A stretch of DNA of 64,000 nucleotides from Cladorrhinum sp. PSN259 (taxonomy: Eukaryota > Ascomycota > Sordariomycetes > Sordariales > Podosporaceae). How positions within the stretch are numbered: the first letter of the stretch is position 1; each line of letters begins with the position of its first letter. Made by a program: the position numbers and the translations under genes. Below are positions 31,501 through 43,852 of this stretch, one piece after another. The notes under the pieces were generated by a model, which made no database searches, was not told the origin of the DNA, and saw only the letters and a program-made list of their open reading frames with translations. The stretch lies in the NCBI GenBank assembly GCA_033725935.1, contig MU867064.1, forward strand, positions 682,001 to 746,000. Reading direction: 5' to 3'.

Positions 31501-34500
31501 GTTCTCCTGAAAAGGGGCATCGTCGTAGAGCTTGGAGAAAATTGTAAATGAATAAGCCCAAGTCGCGACACCGTTCTGATATGTGTCCTCAACTCTTTTT
31601 GCAGACAAGAAGTTCTCTAGGCCTCGCTCGTCAGTGGGCACCACCATAGGTGCCTTAATATCAAACTTTGAAACTTCGAAGTCCAAGATGTCTGAAGGGA
31701 ACTCTACGGCGCCATGAACGACCTGTCTTGCCCCTTCAAATGCCATGACAGCCATACCTGCAGCAGGGTATAAGACTTCATTCTGAATACGGTGATCGCG
31801 AATCCACGGACTCTCTTGCACACGAAAGAAACCCCGCCACCTCGGCTCGAAGGGAAGGATCGCATCCATAGTCGGCGAACCTATGAAGTTGCGGCGAGCA
31901 AACTGTCTGAGGCGAAGGCCTCGAGATATGTGAGTCTCGTGCCAGAATGATTTGGAGTGGTCCCAGGAGTATGGTGGCAAGTCGACAAGCGACATCGGCC
32001 GAGGGGAATCCTGGTCACGTTGAAAACACCAATCCATCTTTACACGACATCCGTGTAAGAAGAGCTGGCCAATCAACCCTAATACAGTCTCCGAGGCGTT
32101 TTTGTAACGGCGAAGCATCGTAAAGTACGGCAATCTTGAGTACGTAGAGCCTTCCACGTCTGTGATCTGCTCGAATGCTTGCTGCCAAACGCTGTGGGGA
32201 CTGACCTCGATGATAGCATTTGGTCTGGAATGGCCAGGAACCCTAAAGTCCATCATAGACCTCACAGCTTCTTCAAAGAGAACTGGCCAAGTTAAACTCC
32301 GTGCCCAATAGTCAGCTGTGAGCGCTGCTGTGACGACTTCCCGACCGGTTAGGGATGAGTACATAGCCGTTTTGCCTTGTTCTTTCGGGAACACCTCACC
32401 GATAGACTCCAGGTACTGTTCGGCGACAAACGCCATATGGTGAGAATGGTAGGCCGTGTCAGTTCGGACCAAAGAGTTGAAAATTCCATCATGATCAAGT
32501 TTGGCTTTGATGGCAAGAACAGCATCCTTATTGCCCGAGAGCGTGACAAGCCAAGGGCTGTTATTGCAAGCTACCGCCACCGAACCAGAACTTTCAAGTA
32601 GGATATACTTTTTTGCATCAGCATGTGACAATCCAACGGCGAGCATCCTGCCTTCGAGCTCTGGATGGGTCGCTTTCAGGTTTGCAACACACTTGCCACG
32701 ATAAAAAGCGAGCCTCCACGCATCTTCTCGAGACATTAAGCCTGCCGCATATGCTGCGGCCATTTCGCCAGAGGAGTGTCCGACTACAGCAACAGGTTTT
32801 ATTTCACAAGCTTGCAGAAGATCGACAAGTGCAACCTGGATAGCTGTGGTGGTCGCTTGCGCTACCTCGGCCCGGTGCATGTCGGTCAACTCGTCCTGCA
32901 ACGTGGCAATGAGGTGGAAACTGTCGTCAAGTGTTTGCAGATACGCGTTCGCCGAGTGTATGCTTTCACGGAACGGGAGAAACGCCATGAGTTCCATCCC
33001 CATACAGGGCCATTGGGCACCCTGGCCGCAGAAAATGAGGGCCGGTTTAAGCTGCCTTAGTGACTTCATCGAGCTTGAGCCCTTTATATTGTTCATCTTG
33101 TGGATTAGTTCGGAACCAGACCTGGCAACAACAAAAGCTCTGTGCTTCAGAAGCGACCGGCGGGAGTACATAGTGTATGCGTAGTTTGCTAGAAACGACG
33201 GATCTGATTCACCTTGGTTGATATGGTGACAATGAGATGAGACAAAGCGATCGAGGCCATGACGGTCTTGCATCGAGAACACCAAAAGATGCGGAGCTTT
33301 CATGGTATCCTTTAATGGCTGTGTGACAGAGCTCCAGCTACCTATGTAGCCGCTTTTAGGAGTCGTCAACCCTGGAGTGACTGTAAGTGAGGAAGATTTA
33401 CTCCCCGGGTGCGAGGATGCTGTGTTGTGATGAGCTAAGTATTGAGATGGGCTTCCTCGCCGTTCTTCAGCCAGTCCTTCCAAAAAGCTTCTGGCGTCAT
33501 CCAACACCACGTGGCAGTTGGTTCCGCCAAAACCGAAGCTATTGATGCTGATACGGCGGATGCCATCAATTTCTGGAAAGTCGGTCAATTTGTTGGTCAC
33601 ATCAACATTTAACTTTTGGTAGTCTATATGTAGGTTCCAGCTCCTAAAGTTGACATCTAGAACCCCGGTGTCAGTTTTATTAGTCTCCGATTCAAGTCCA
33701 ATGGCTTTGGATGACATACGAGGGGGTATCTGTCCCCTTTCAGCAACCAGAAGGGCTTTAATCAGACCGGCAACTCCAGAAGCTGCTTCGAGATGGCCGA
33801 TATTTGGTTTGACTGAGCCAACCAGCAATGGGTAAGAAACGCGATGGCGAATGCAAAAAGCTTCTGAAATAGCTTTTAGCTCAATAGGATCACCGGTTGG
33901 GGTTCCAGTTCCGTGACACTCGACATAGCCAGTCTCATCGACGCCAACACCCGCGTTGACATATGCGGATTTAATACAGCGAACCTGGGCATCAAAATTG
34001 GGGGTCGTGATACCTAATTCAAAAGAAAGTTAATATGTAAAACAAAAGCATGTCTTTCTGGCGGACTGATCATACCGGCGGTACGACCATCTTGGTTGCT
34101 TGCAATTCCACGAATGATTACACGAACTGTATCGTTGTCTCTTATCGCGTCGTCGAGTCTCTTGAGAATCACAATTCCAGCGCCCTCACCACGGCCGTAC
34201 CCGTTTGCGCGAGAATCGAATGTAAAACACTTTCCATCCCGACTCAGAATACCAAGTGACGTTTCTGGCAAAATCGTATGTGGAGTGAGGATAAGCCCAA
34301 CACCACCGGCGATGGCCTGTAGGTATTTAGAATCCTCTCCGGTTTGCAATATTCTTGCACACTCACCAGATCAGACCGCCCGCTTCTCAGGTCATTAACA
34401 GCCTGATGAAGGGCGATAAGGCTTGCACTGCATCCAGTATCGAGCGTAAACGAAGTGCCCCTCAGATCGAAGAAGTACGAGATACGGTTGGATAGGATCG

Positions 34501-35186
34501 CTGTAGCGGTTCCAGTGGCTGATTCTCTGGCCATGGTATGCGGATCTATGAACGAGAGTTGCTCGTAATCTACGTTTGAGGGTCAGAAATGGAGGCAATG
34601 TTCCCGCCTGGCCTAGAACCTACCCCTGGTAAATGAACCGATAAAAACCGATGTATCGGTGCCCTGTACTGACTCCATTGGAATACCAGCTTCCAAGCTG
34701 TCAGCTCGATGCAACTAATCTTATATGATGATCATTTACCATTTTCAAGAGCCTCATAGGCTACCTCTAGAAGCACGCGTTGCTGAGGATCAATGGTATT
34801 GGCCTCAGAGGATGAGATACCAAAGAACTGAACGTGTGACCAATTTAGCAAAAAGTGTCGTTACACGAGAAAATAAGGGTTACTACTCACCTCAGCGTCG
34901 AAGAGAGAGATGTCCTCTTGTAAGAAATGGCCGCTATTTAAATGAAACTTGAAAAGGTCAGTAAAACTAGAAGTGGTCTGGATAGAACTAAGCATACGGT
35001 GTCAGGACGAAGAGGATCGGGGTGATAAAAGCCGCCGACACTCATTCTGTCCCGAGGAATCTCGGAATGAGCACTATCACCAGCTGCAAGGATACTCCAG
35101 AACTTCTCAAGACTGGTGCTGCCGCCAGGAAAACGACATGCTGCGCCGACGATAGCGATTGGAATAACCTCGTTGTCGGTGGTCAT
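28535..35186 (-). CDS. Reducing polyketide synthase, KS-AT-DH-(degenerate MT)-KR-ACP, no ER
   Basis: An iterative type I synthase that would build a reduced or partly unsaturated polyketide from malonyl-CoA. Exons on the minus strand: 34998-35186, 34891-34947, 34740-34827, 34624-34689, 34367-34569, 34076-34316, 29479-34013, 28535-29410; 2084 residues. KS has the catalytic triad Cys180 (DTGCSASL), His315 (VECHGTGTPTGDP) and His355 (KPNIGHLEAASG). AT has Ser696 in GHSSGE. DH has His1022 in WIRDHRIQNEVLYP (the usual Gly is Asn) and Asp1232 in HPATLDS. Residues about 1348-1468 align with a C-methyltransferase domain, but motif I is lost (ILHQSEDPRL). No enoylreductase motif is present. KR has GGFGGLG at 1704 and Tyr1848 in GQANYSAGN. 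The ACP serine is Ser2037 in the unusual ELGSDSMRG. A release domain is absent. Product unknown. Confidence 0.95.
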
Positions 35187-38100
35187 CTTCACGGAGACTG
35201 GTTGTTGCAATAAGGAGTTGTTGGCTCTCCTGTTGAAGGTAATTGCTGCGGTTCAGGTCAAACTGCGGAGCTTCAGATCTAGACGCTTGGGTCCAGGTAG
35301 GCAAAATGATCAACCAAAAGTCTCCCTGGAGGTGAGCTGTAGTTCAACAGGGCCGGCCCACCTTAGAGCTAAAATGTGTGCTGCTGGTATTTATCGCCTC
35401 AATGAAGAAAAAGGCAATGGTAACAACGACCATTCATTCAGCTGACTCAACAACTGGGGTGGATGGCGTGCCTGCTCAAACCCGCTGCAATGTTTGCAAC
35501 TCACAAAAAGGTCAGATGTTTGACCTGAAAGATGCTAGATAGACAGATTCTCGAACTTCAAACGTGGCAGCTCTTTGGTTGACAACAGATGACTCGTTTG
35601 GCGCCCGGTGGCCCGATAAATGAGCAAGAGGACTTGATCGACTATGCCTACATACTGAGCTCATCCCCTCAAGGCCCCCGAAACCTGGCGCGCCGTATCC
35701 ACCTGCGGAGCTGCGACTTCCAGATTCATTTTTATACAGACACATTGTCCTTGTGCCCTTCGTACCTGCACTCCCTGGACCCAGTGGTTGATTCTGATAC
35801 GAACAAAGAATCGGCAATGGAACTCAAAGTGCAAAAGAGTTTCGGCCGGGCTCTGTGTAGACAAAAGCATAGATGGCCTGAGCAAAAGTCCTGAGACGGT
35901 TCCCTATTGGCAGCATCATCTGCAGATATCACCATTCTAAAATTGGAGCGGATGAGATTGATAGGTAACCTTAACATCCGTCAGCTCGCCGTCTTTACAA
36001 TATTGGAACAGAGAGAGACTTCGGAGTATTCGGCCTGCCTCCGAACTTTCTGTAAAGACCAGGTTTCGGTGATAGAGAGAAGAGGGACGGGACTTTTAGC
36101 CCTTTATCATCATCGAACTCGGGGAGAATAACATCAATCGGCGCCCATTCATCTTCAGTTCGACGACCACTGACTCCGTAATAAGAACGACCATCGTGTG
36201 CAATATCTAGAGGCATCATTTTTAACCGTCGGGGGAAAAAATAACATAATCCCAGGGTTGCCAGTAGCATTTGCCAAAGAAACAAAAGCTAAGAAGGGAA
36301 GGAACGTCTGCAGACACATTATGGGATGACAGTGACGGGAGTGAGGTGCGGTGCCATATCAGTAATTGATAAAATGATGCACTAATCCTAATAAGGGTTT
36401 GACCAACACTCTTGGGACCCACATTGGCGTATTATTTCCGCCCACCAGGTCGCAAATCAACACCTTTCCCTGCAGCTTCCTCAACAACGAATTTACTGCG
36501 ATGTTCTAACTTTCCAGGTTGGCAGCAACCGAGGAAACCGGCATGAAATATCATTTCGAGCCGATCTCACAACTGATGATACCATGTCTCTCAACATGCA
36601 TACCTAGCTGCAGCTGAGAGACTGGCCAGGACTGGCTGAGAGAGTCATGATCCGATCAATCTGGAGAGGAGGGGCGAGGGCTACACACGGATGCGGTCAT
36701 GTCTCGATTCGTGGCTCAGTGTGCAACGGATGCAGATATCCAGCTGAACTTGCAGTTGTTGTGCAAACAATTCATGCTGTTCCAAGTAAAAAGAAGATAG
36801 ACGCCTGGTAGTTAAACATCACTGGATCGACCGTTGCGCCGCCCCCATGGGACACAGCGTCAGATCCTGTCGCCCTCATGCCATCTGCCAAACCAAACCA
36901 ACTCAGTCACCACCACCGCCATGGTCAGGCCGCACTGTCAATTGTGACACAAACGGGAGTGGTGGGCAAACTCATTGAGCAGTAAACATAGAGCCGCCCA
37001 TCCACTTCAACCCAAAGAGAGTGTGGAAGTCTCTGGGATCCAGTAGAAGTATGATCAAGATCCCGCCTCACACGGGTTATGGTGGAGATGACGGGGCTCA
37101 GTACAGAAATCACAGGTGCTGGAGAGTAAGTCTCGGATGCCATTTGCCATGTCTCAATGCCCCGATGATGGTCAGTTCGAAACCTTTCCATGAGCAGAGG
37201 GATGTTGACTGACACTCAAACTTATGTAGCTAGAAAGCCTGGCGTGTCTCTCGTTACCAGCATTGTCGACGAGCTCACAATAGCCTAGTCAACCGTAAAG
37301 AAGCCCATCGTATGCGCGTCACACATTGCACGACACCCGTCATCGCTGGTTGTATCGCCGTCCTACCCCCAAAGAGACATGCGGTCTCGGAATTGTCATA
37401 CCAAATCACGGAGACGAGGTGCTTCCCGTAGTGGTCATTCCCTTTCTCAGCCCTTTTACAACTTCTCATGGGCTGGCGTACGAACCGGAAGGGAGCACAA
37501 GGTCGTTCAAACCCCGCTCGATGGCAGAGGCACGTCTAGAACTGCCCTGTCCAGGAATAATTGACTCAACTGAGGTAGAGCTTTCTGCGATCTCATCGCA
37601 GATACTCTCGATTCTCTCATCTGCCAGTATATGAAGCGTGTCTCATTTCCCCACTAAGTGGGTTGAGACGGAGCATTCGAAACAGCTCAACGAAAATCAG
37701 CCACAGCCAGCAGAAAAGATCAGACTGAAGGCATACAAATGTAACCTGGAAAGGTCCTTCCCCAGGCCGTTTGCTGTCTCCCAGTCTTTTTTTACTTCAC
37801 TCATGTAAGCAAGAAGTCTTCTCCTGCACATGTCTACTCTCAACCTGGGCTTCTCCTTCCGTGGTAATTCCAAGTGTTTGCCGCCCAAGCTCATGCTCCG
37901 CCCGTTCCAGGTTCTGCCGTCTTCTGGCCATTAGCGAGCGCAGGTACGACCGAACTAAAGCATCGGGGCTTCTGTGGGCAACTCTTTATGCTGCCGCGCA
38001 TCTGAGTGCTGTCTACCACCTTGTCATCTTCTTTCTCTCTAAACAGACAACAAGGGCGCCAGTACAGAGTCTCTCGTTCAACCTAAAACAAATCAAAGGC

Positions 38101-38212
38101 ACAAAAACGCATATCACCCGTCTTCCACTCGCGGCTGGACCATCCCTCAAATTCCTAGACTAAAACCGCAAACCGGCACCTAAATCGTACACAGAGAGAA
38201 GCGCCCATCAGC
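35187..38212. other. 3 kb gap between PKS and MFS genes (divergent promoters)
   Basis: Both neighbours are transcribed outward from this gap, so it holds their promoters. Minus-strand frames at 35995-36285 and 36222-36422 carry a hydrophobic start and the odd segment DGRSYYGVSGRRTEDEWAP, but I cannot build a spliced gene from them. I see no transposon. Confidence 0.5.
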
Positions 38213-40228
38213 ATGACACTGTCATATCCAAATCCTTCTCTGTCTGATATGGCAGACGAAGAGCTCAGATCTCCATCCTCTGGAACACTGGTTGTCGACG
38301 AAGCCCAACAAGCACCCAATGCTGCTGCTGAAAAGCGAACCACGCCAAAGAAGATGGCTCTACGCCAGATGTTATTGACATTCATGTAGGGTTTCGTTCG
38401 GATCCTCTGCAATTCCAACCCCGAGGAAGCACATGCTGACCGGTTCTTGTCCAATAGTTTTTGCATGGGTCTCATGTTCTCCTGTCTCGACACCTCCATT
38501 GTTTCCACGGCACTCGTCTCCATCTCAGTCGAATACCAAAATACCCAGGACTCGCCTTGGGCTGTTCTGGGATATCTCTTGACCTATATGAGTGAGTAAG
38601 GGGTGGTTTTAGGCCAACCTGGCAGTGGTCGTTGAGGAATGTTGCTGAGTTTTACCTTTGTGCTGTTGCAGGCTTCGCTGTGGGGTTCTCCAAGCTGAGT
38701 GACATATTTGGCCGTAAGATTATCATCGTTGTTGCGTGGCTCCTATTCACGCTGGGCTCGATATGGTGTGGCTTTGCCAGAGAGATGAGTCAATTGTATG
38801 GGCTTCCCTTCTCGATTATCAACTTCCTCAATCTTTACTGATATTGGGTGCGCCAGGATTGCCGGCCGTGCAATTCAAGGAATTGGGGGTTCGGGTTTGT
38901 ATAGCCTGGCCCAGGTGTGTCTTGTGGAACAAGGGCCTAGCAGGCCTGAGCTCGTTGGCGCGCTGGTTGGCATCACTTTGTCCATCTCGTTTGTTCTCGG
39001 CCCCTTGCTTGGAGGTGGAATTTCAGAATGGAACTGGAGGGGCATATTTTGGCTCAAGTTTGTACATCTTTGTCTTGCGAAGGAAGTCACAGCTAACGCT
39101 GCCAACAGTATCCCTTTCGGTGTCGTTGCGGTCCTGGGCATCTACACGCTGTGGCCGGATGAGCGCCGCAACAATTATGGAATCTGGACGAAGATCGTCA
39201 AGATTGACTTCATCGGCAACACACTGCTCGCTCTCGCCTCCATCCTTCTCGTCTTTGCTTTGCAGGAAGGCGGTTCATTTGTATGGCAATGGTCCAGCCC
39301 AGTCATAATATGGTCCTTGACTATCTCCGGGGTCTGCTGGGTCCTCCTGTGTATTTGGGAGTCGTACCTATTCTACGGCACGAGACGTCGGATCGAACCC
39401 ATCATTCCTATTCGTCTCACTGTTGCCCGGGTTTACTGTTGTACGCTTTTGAACACCTTCCTGACTGGATTCATTTACATCGCCCTCGTCATTAAGATTC
39501 CCGAGCGCTTACAAATCACTTATGGCGATAGCGCCCTCATGGCTGGCGTCCATCTACTCCCAATGCTTGGATCCTGTGCATTTGGTTCCTTCTTGGGCGG
39601 CGCCTTCTCGAAGCGTGTCAATTTGACTAGCCAAACCCTCATTATCGGCAACGCCTTGCAAGTTCTCGGTCTTGGGCTTGTTTTCGCCTTCGCCCGGAAC
39701 CTCAACCTCTCTTATCTTTTAGGATTCACTTCCATTTACGGCCTTGGGGTCGGACTCTCATTTGCAGCATGCACCATGATAGCCGCCATCGAGGCCGGTA
39801 ACGAAGATCTCGCCTCTGCCCAGGGCGCTGTCGCGCAAGCCCGCGTATTTGGCGGAGCGCTCGGACTGGCTGTCTGCACCATCATCTTCAACGAAAAGCT
39901 GCATGACTATTTCGGGCCAGGCTCCAACTCCACGACCATGGACGAGAATAAGCTGGCGGCGATTCACAGGAGTCTGATGGCGGTCTTGACGTTGTCGCCC
40001 GCTGAACGGACAGAAGTGATGATTGTTTACACGAATGCCTTTAGGGAACAGATGCTGGCTATGACGGCCGTTGCGGGCGTGGCACTATTTGTTGCTCTAG
40101 GAACGTATAAGAAGAATCCGGCACCCGTTGTGGATGTTATGGCGCATCATCATAAGGAGTCTGCAGTGCAGTCGTCGGGTGACACTGAGTTGGAGAGTAC
40201 AAGTAGTGTGAGGAGCTTGATGCGATGA
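38213..40228 (+). CDS. MFS drug/metabolite exporter (14-TM DHA2-like)
   Basis: A proton-driven plasma-membrane or vesicular exporter of the group commonly found in fungal toxin and pigment clusters. Five exons (38213-38385, 38458-38591, 38672-38795, 38857-39057, 39109-40228) give 583 residues. A hydrophilic N terminus of about 55 residues precedes the first helix. The opening helix motif LDTSIVSTAL is typical of the group. Motif A is FSKLSDIFGRK at about residue 107-117. The GRAIQGIGGSGLYSL segment, the antiporter-type ALVGITLSISFVLGPLLGG and WRGIFWLNIPFG follow in the normal order. Many further hydrophobic helices continue to about residue 545. The fourth intron (51 nt) is a multiple of three without a stop. 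It is the likely exporter for the adjacent PKS product; that link is inference from position. Confidence 0.9.
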
Positions 40229-41402
40229 AAAGTCTGATGGACATGACAACTTTTATCTTCCTGATTCTGGCAGAAGCTTTGTGCATTTGTTTTTCTGGGC
40301 AATACGCCTATTTGGACACGGAAAGCCGTGGATGGCAAGCAGCGAAGAAGACGGGTTATTTTGACATTTCGTGTCTCGTCTTTCTTTCTTTTTCTCTTTT
40401 CTTTCCTTTCCGTCCATTCTTAACACAGGGGTGTTGGTATTTATTGGAGTTTTCTTATAGGGAAGTGGTGCGCTCAGTGAGTGGTTGTCTATGTTCTTTT
40501 CTGTTTACGACTTATTTACTATGGGTAGCTTATTTTTCTTGCTTGTGGCGACGGCGAGCTTGGTTATCTACTTTATTTTTTCCCTTCCACTGCTATGCGA
40601 GAAGATTGATGTTTTGGTATTCGAGAGCAAAATCTAGGAGATCTCCTAGTGGAAAAACTGGTCCACCCGTTTTCATCGTGAGTGAACATTGGACCTTGCA
40701 GCGTTTTTTATCCAGCATCGGAAGAGGGTGCGCTTGTGCTCTAAATAAAAACTGGCTACTGTATACCTGAATTCTCTAACCGCTGCGGCGATAATTGCCA
40801 ATCCTTTGTGTTGTGATGTTGCAAGAGTTGCAAAAGCTATGGTTATTTGTATGTGCCTGTGAGAATAGGACCTGGAACCCAATTAGTATGTGTAGAGATC
40901 TGCCACCTCTGACGGTGTAACTGTCAATTCTCAGCGGGACCCAAGGGAAATAGGCAGCTCAGACTGTGAAGGTCAAGCCGCGTGTACGTAATGAGCTGCA
41001 AATTGACTGATATATCTAGGTATAGGCGGTTGGTTACTTCCCGAATATCTGGTTGACTGCTGAAGATGGAATCGGGAAAGAGAAAGACGATAAGATCATG
41101 TGGTGCAAATACGGACGTATTATTCTCGAATCCTTGGTGGTCATCCATGTCCCCGAAGTTTTAATGGGAGAGAAAATGTCTCAGACTGAGGTCAGCCAAA
41201 GTTCATGTAAAACATCTCGTGCGTTGTTGTATCTGACTGTTTGACTCGGCCGTGAACGGGTAGTATAGGGTGATTTGATTATTGGAACGGACAAGGAGAG
41301 TAGGTAGGCACATAAATTGGGTGAAAGATTAGGTGGCAGTTGAGTGCTCGTCTCAAGGAAAGTGAGTGCAAGCTCGACAGAACCAATAGAACAGATGATC
41401 TG

Positions 41403-41419
41403 CCCCCCCCCCCCCCCCC
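41403..41419. repeat. Poly-C homopolymer, 17 bases
   Basis: A C17 run is followed directly by T8 and further T runs, forming an extended pyrimidine tract. Confidence 0.8.
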
Positions 41420-42108
41420 TTTTTTTATTTTTTTTCATGGCGATATCTAAGGATGCCTCTTCTTTCCATCTTTGTGTATGGCTCTCAAAGTGTTCTTTGT
41501 TCTCATGTGTTCGTACATATCTGGATAAATTTTGTATTTGGGAACAGCAATTCATGCAACCCGAGCTAGAAAGGTGCCTGGTCATAGTAGGCTAAAGATG
41601 AGGAAATTGTAGTCATACCAGGTTGAGCAGCGTTGCTTCCATCCTACCGACTGCGCGATACCTAGAGACTCAATGTGTCATCTAAGCATGCTTCTGATGG
41701 GTCCCGGGTTGGGAGGTCGGTGATTGCAATATTGCCAGGCCTTTCAACCAGGAAGGAAGGGTCGGTAGGGAGCGGGGCACTGGAGGACGACGAATATTCC
41801 ATGGCAGACGGATCTAACTGGGTCGGAATCAACTTAGTTTTGTGAGGATGAAATTTTGAGTGCATTGCGTTTAGTCCCTTTGAAGAGGTATCAAGGCAGG
41901 AGGCGAGGCGCGCAGATGAGCAACCGCAACATCGGCTGGCAATGCTGCTGCAAACCTTCCATCTTGAGGGAGAATTCAACTGCGTTCCATATCTGAGCGT
42001 GTCACTTGAACCTAAAATTCTTCTATGGATTGAAGCAGGAACAACCTGATTCGAGCAAGGTAGCGTGGCAGGAATGCGCATGGACCAGCCTGCTGTGGGC
42101 GAGTATAA

Positions 42109-42122
42109 CCCCCCCCCCCCCC
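42109..42122. repeat. Poly-C homopolymer, 14 bases
   Basis: An uninterrupted C14 run lies about 280 bases upstream of the SRPBCC gene start. Confidence 0.75.
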
Positions 42123-42403
42123 TCTCCGAAACCAATTATTCATCTTCAACAATCCCCAGAACTCGCAGCACAGATACCACGGCCCAGCTCACAATGTAGG
42201 GTAGCCGGTCCATCGTGGATGCAAATGAAGCATACCTCACGTTCTCGTATTCGATGATCCCTTCTGTCCACGTCGTATTGCCTATTCTGTGTCTGTGCTT
42301 CATGTTCTAATCACGACTGGATCAATTTTGCGGGGGGCGATTCCTCCCTCCGACAACCCTGCTGCTGCTTCTTCCACCAACCATCAACAAAGCATTGTAA
42401 TTA

Positions 42404-43104
42404 ATGTTGCCAAAACACGAAATGACATTATTAATTCCATCCGGTGCTGTGACAGCATATACTGAAACTCTTGCCGCGCCAGTTCCGACACCAACATATG
42501 GCAGCAGTGGCACATTCACCATTGCCTGCTCCACCCGCATCTCGGCCTCTCCCTTGACCACGCTCGACGTGGTTCTAGATGCCCCAAACTGTAACTGATG
42601 CGCAATGTAGTACACCTCCCAGAAAACAACTAACATTGCCTCGCAGATCCAATCTGGAACCGGTTTTGCCGAAAATGCACTATAGATGACGAAGGCCCAT
42701 CAGAGTCAAAAGAGGACGGCAAGCTACGCCTTGGCACCAAATTTACTTTTGACGTATACCTCGACGCAGATGTGGAAAACGGCTCACCAAGGCCGACAGC
42801 TCTCAAGGTCAACGTTTTGGAACCGCTCGACTACCAGGGCCGCAAAGGATGGCGAGTTACCTGGGGACCCCGCAGCTCCCTGCTGATGCCTGAGTGGCTC
42901 CTCCGTTCCGAGAGGGTGCAAGAGTTCACTGAGATTCCCGGCTCTTCAGACACCGAGTACCTCTGCTGGGAGACATTTTATGGACCGATGGCACATGTTG
43001 TCAAGGTCGCTGTTGGGGCAAAGGTTCAAAGAGGGTTCGAGCTTGGGATGGAGGGTTTGAAGACAAGAGCCGAGGAACTTGAGAAGACACAAAACACTGC
43101 CTGA
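42404..43104 (+). CDS. SRPBCC (START/polyketide-cyclase fold) family protein
   Basis: Two exons (42404-42590, 42647-43104) give 214 residues. The 56-nt intron starts GTAACT, contains CTAAC and ends CGCAG, and restores the family signature APNYPIWNRFCRKCTI. The fold signs are an opening strand GTFTIACSTRISASP, the typical TTLDVVLDAPNYPIWN, a central beta run (LGTKFTFDVYLDADV, GWRVTWGP), CWETFYGPMAHVVK, and a long C-terminal helix (RGFELGMEGLKTRAEEL). Members bind hydrophobic ligands in a deep cavity, and some cyclise polyketides. Whether this one is an enzyme cannot be told from sequence. ATGs at 42404 and 42422 are both possible starts. It converges on the DABB gene, with 62 bases between the stops. 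Confidence 0.8.
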
Positions 43105-43166
43105 GCGGTGGGGCTCTATTGTTGTTCTAGCTAAGATTGATGCGTGCCTTTTAATTAGGCACCAAT

Positions 43167-43852
43167 TTAAGCCGAGTTGATGGTCGGCTCTCCTTCAAAA
43201 TAGACAATCATGGGAGGCTCACTAACTCCCAGGTTGGCACCTTCCTTCTTGAGCGCCGCGTGCGCCTGACACTCGTTGTCGTAGTAGTTCATGTCATCGA
43301 GGCTGGCGAACTTCATGTGCGCGATGACAGTGTAGCCCTTAGAACGCTGGTCATTGTCGGCTTTGCCTGCGCATGCGCTGTTGCGATGCAGGTTAGTGTT
43401 TGTTGAGTCCGAATATGTCAAGAGGGGGAACCAGTGGTAGAGGTCTGGGGAGATAGGGCGTGGGGTGGTCGTGGGTACTAACTAGAGGATGTAAGGCTTT
43501 CCATCCTGTGATAATGACATTGTCAGTTTGTTCTCTGTTTTGTGTGTAAGCAATAGGGGTAAGCATCATGACGCCTACACGCTGATGCGAAGGGTCAACC
43601 TTGAGCACTTTAACACAAAAGTCAACTCCCAACAAACGAGCTTTTTCTTAGATATATTGATATGGAGATGATACAGGGATGAGTGTGGTAATAGACAGAG
43701 GGCGCTCTCTTCAGAGAAAGAAGCGTGAGAGCTCATACCTTCTTCTGGTTCTTCGCTAGTTTGCGGTACGCCTCAACCATCTTCTCCTGGTTACTCTCAT
43801 CCGGAATCTTGAACATGGTCGTCCGGTGAACCTGGGAGTCTCTGGATCCCAT
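43167..43852 (-). CDS. Stress-response A/B-barrel (DABB) domain protein
   Basis: Exons on the minus strand 43739-43852, 43483-43505 and 43167-43377 give 115 residues, the usual size of a single DABB domain (a dimeric alpha+beta barrel). Family features are the first strand VHRTTMFKIPDES, the helix EKMVEAYRKLAKNQKKDGKPYIL, and GYTVIAHMKFASLDDMNYYDNEC followed by a final strand MIVYFEGEP. Relatives range from stress proteins to olivetolic acid cyclase. The first intron is 233 nt, three to four times longer than others here; the middle exon is 23 nt. An upstream exon (43960-44068, ATG at 44068) could splice in frame and add 42 residues, but relatives start near MGSRDSQVHR, so I prefer the shorter form. 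Its position next to an SRPBCC gene and near a PKS and exporter is suggestive of a metabolic role. Confidence 0.75.

Larger units (their letters stand above)
40229..42403. other. Intergenic, 2.2 kb
   Basis: T-rich 3' sequence of the MFS gene (40370-40600) contains a long open frame of hydrophobic character that I regard as chance. Two poly-C tracts lie further right. No gene is supported. Confidence 0.5.

Noticed and set aside
40225..40770. 181-codon hydrophobic frame overlapping the MFS stop codon
   Set aside because: The hydrophobicity comes from T-rich 3' UTR sequence; there is no family resemblance and it overlaps the stop of the real gene.
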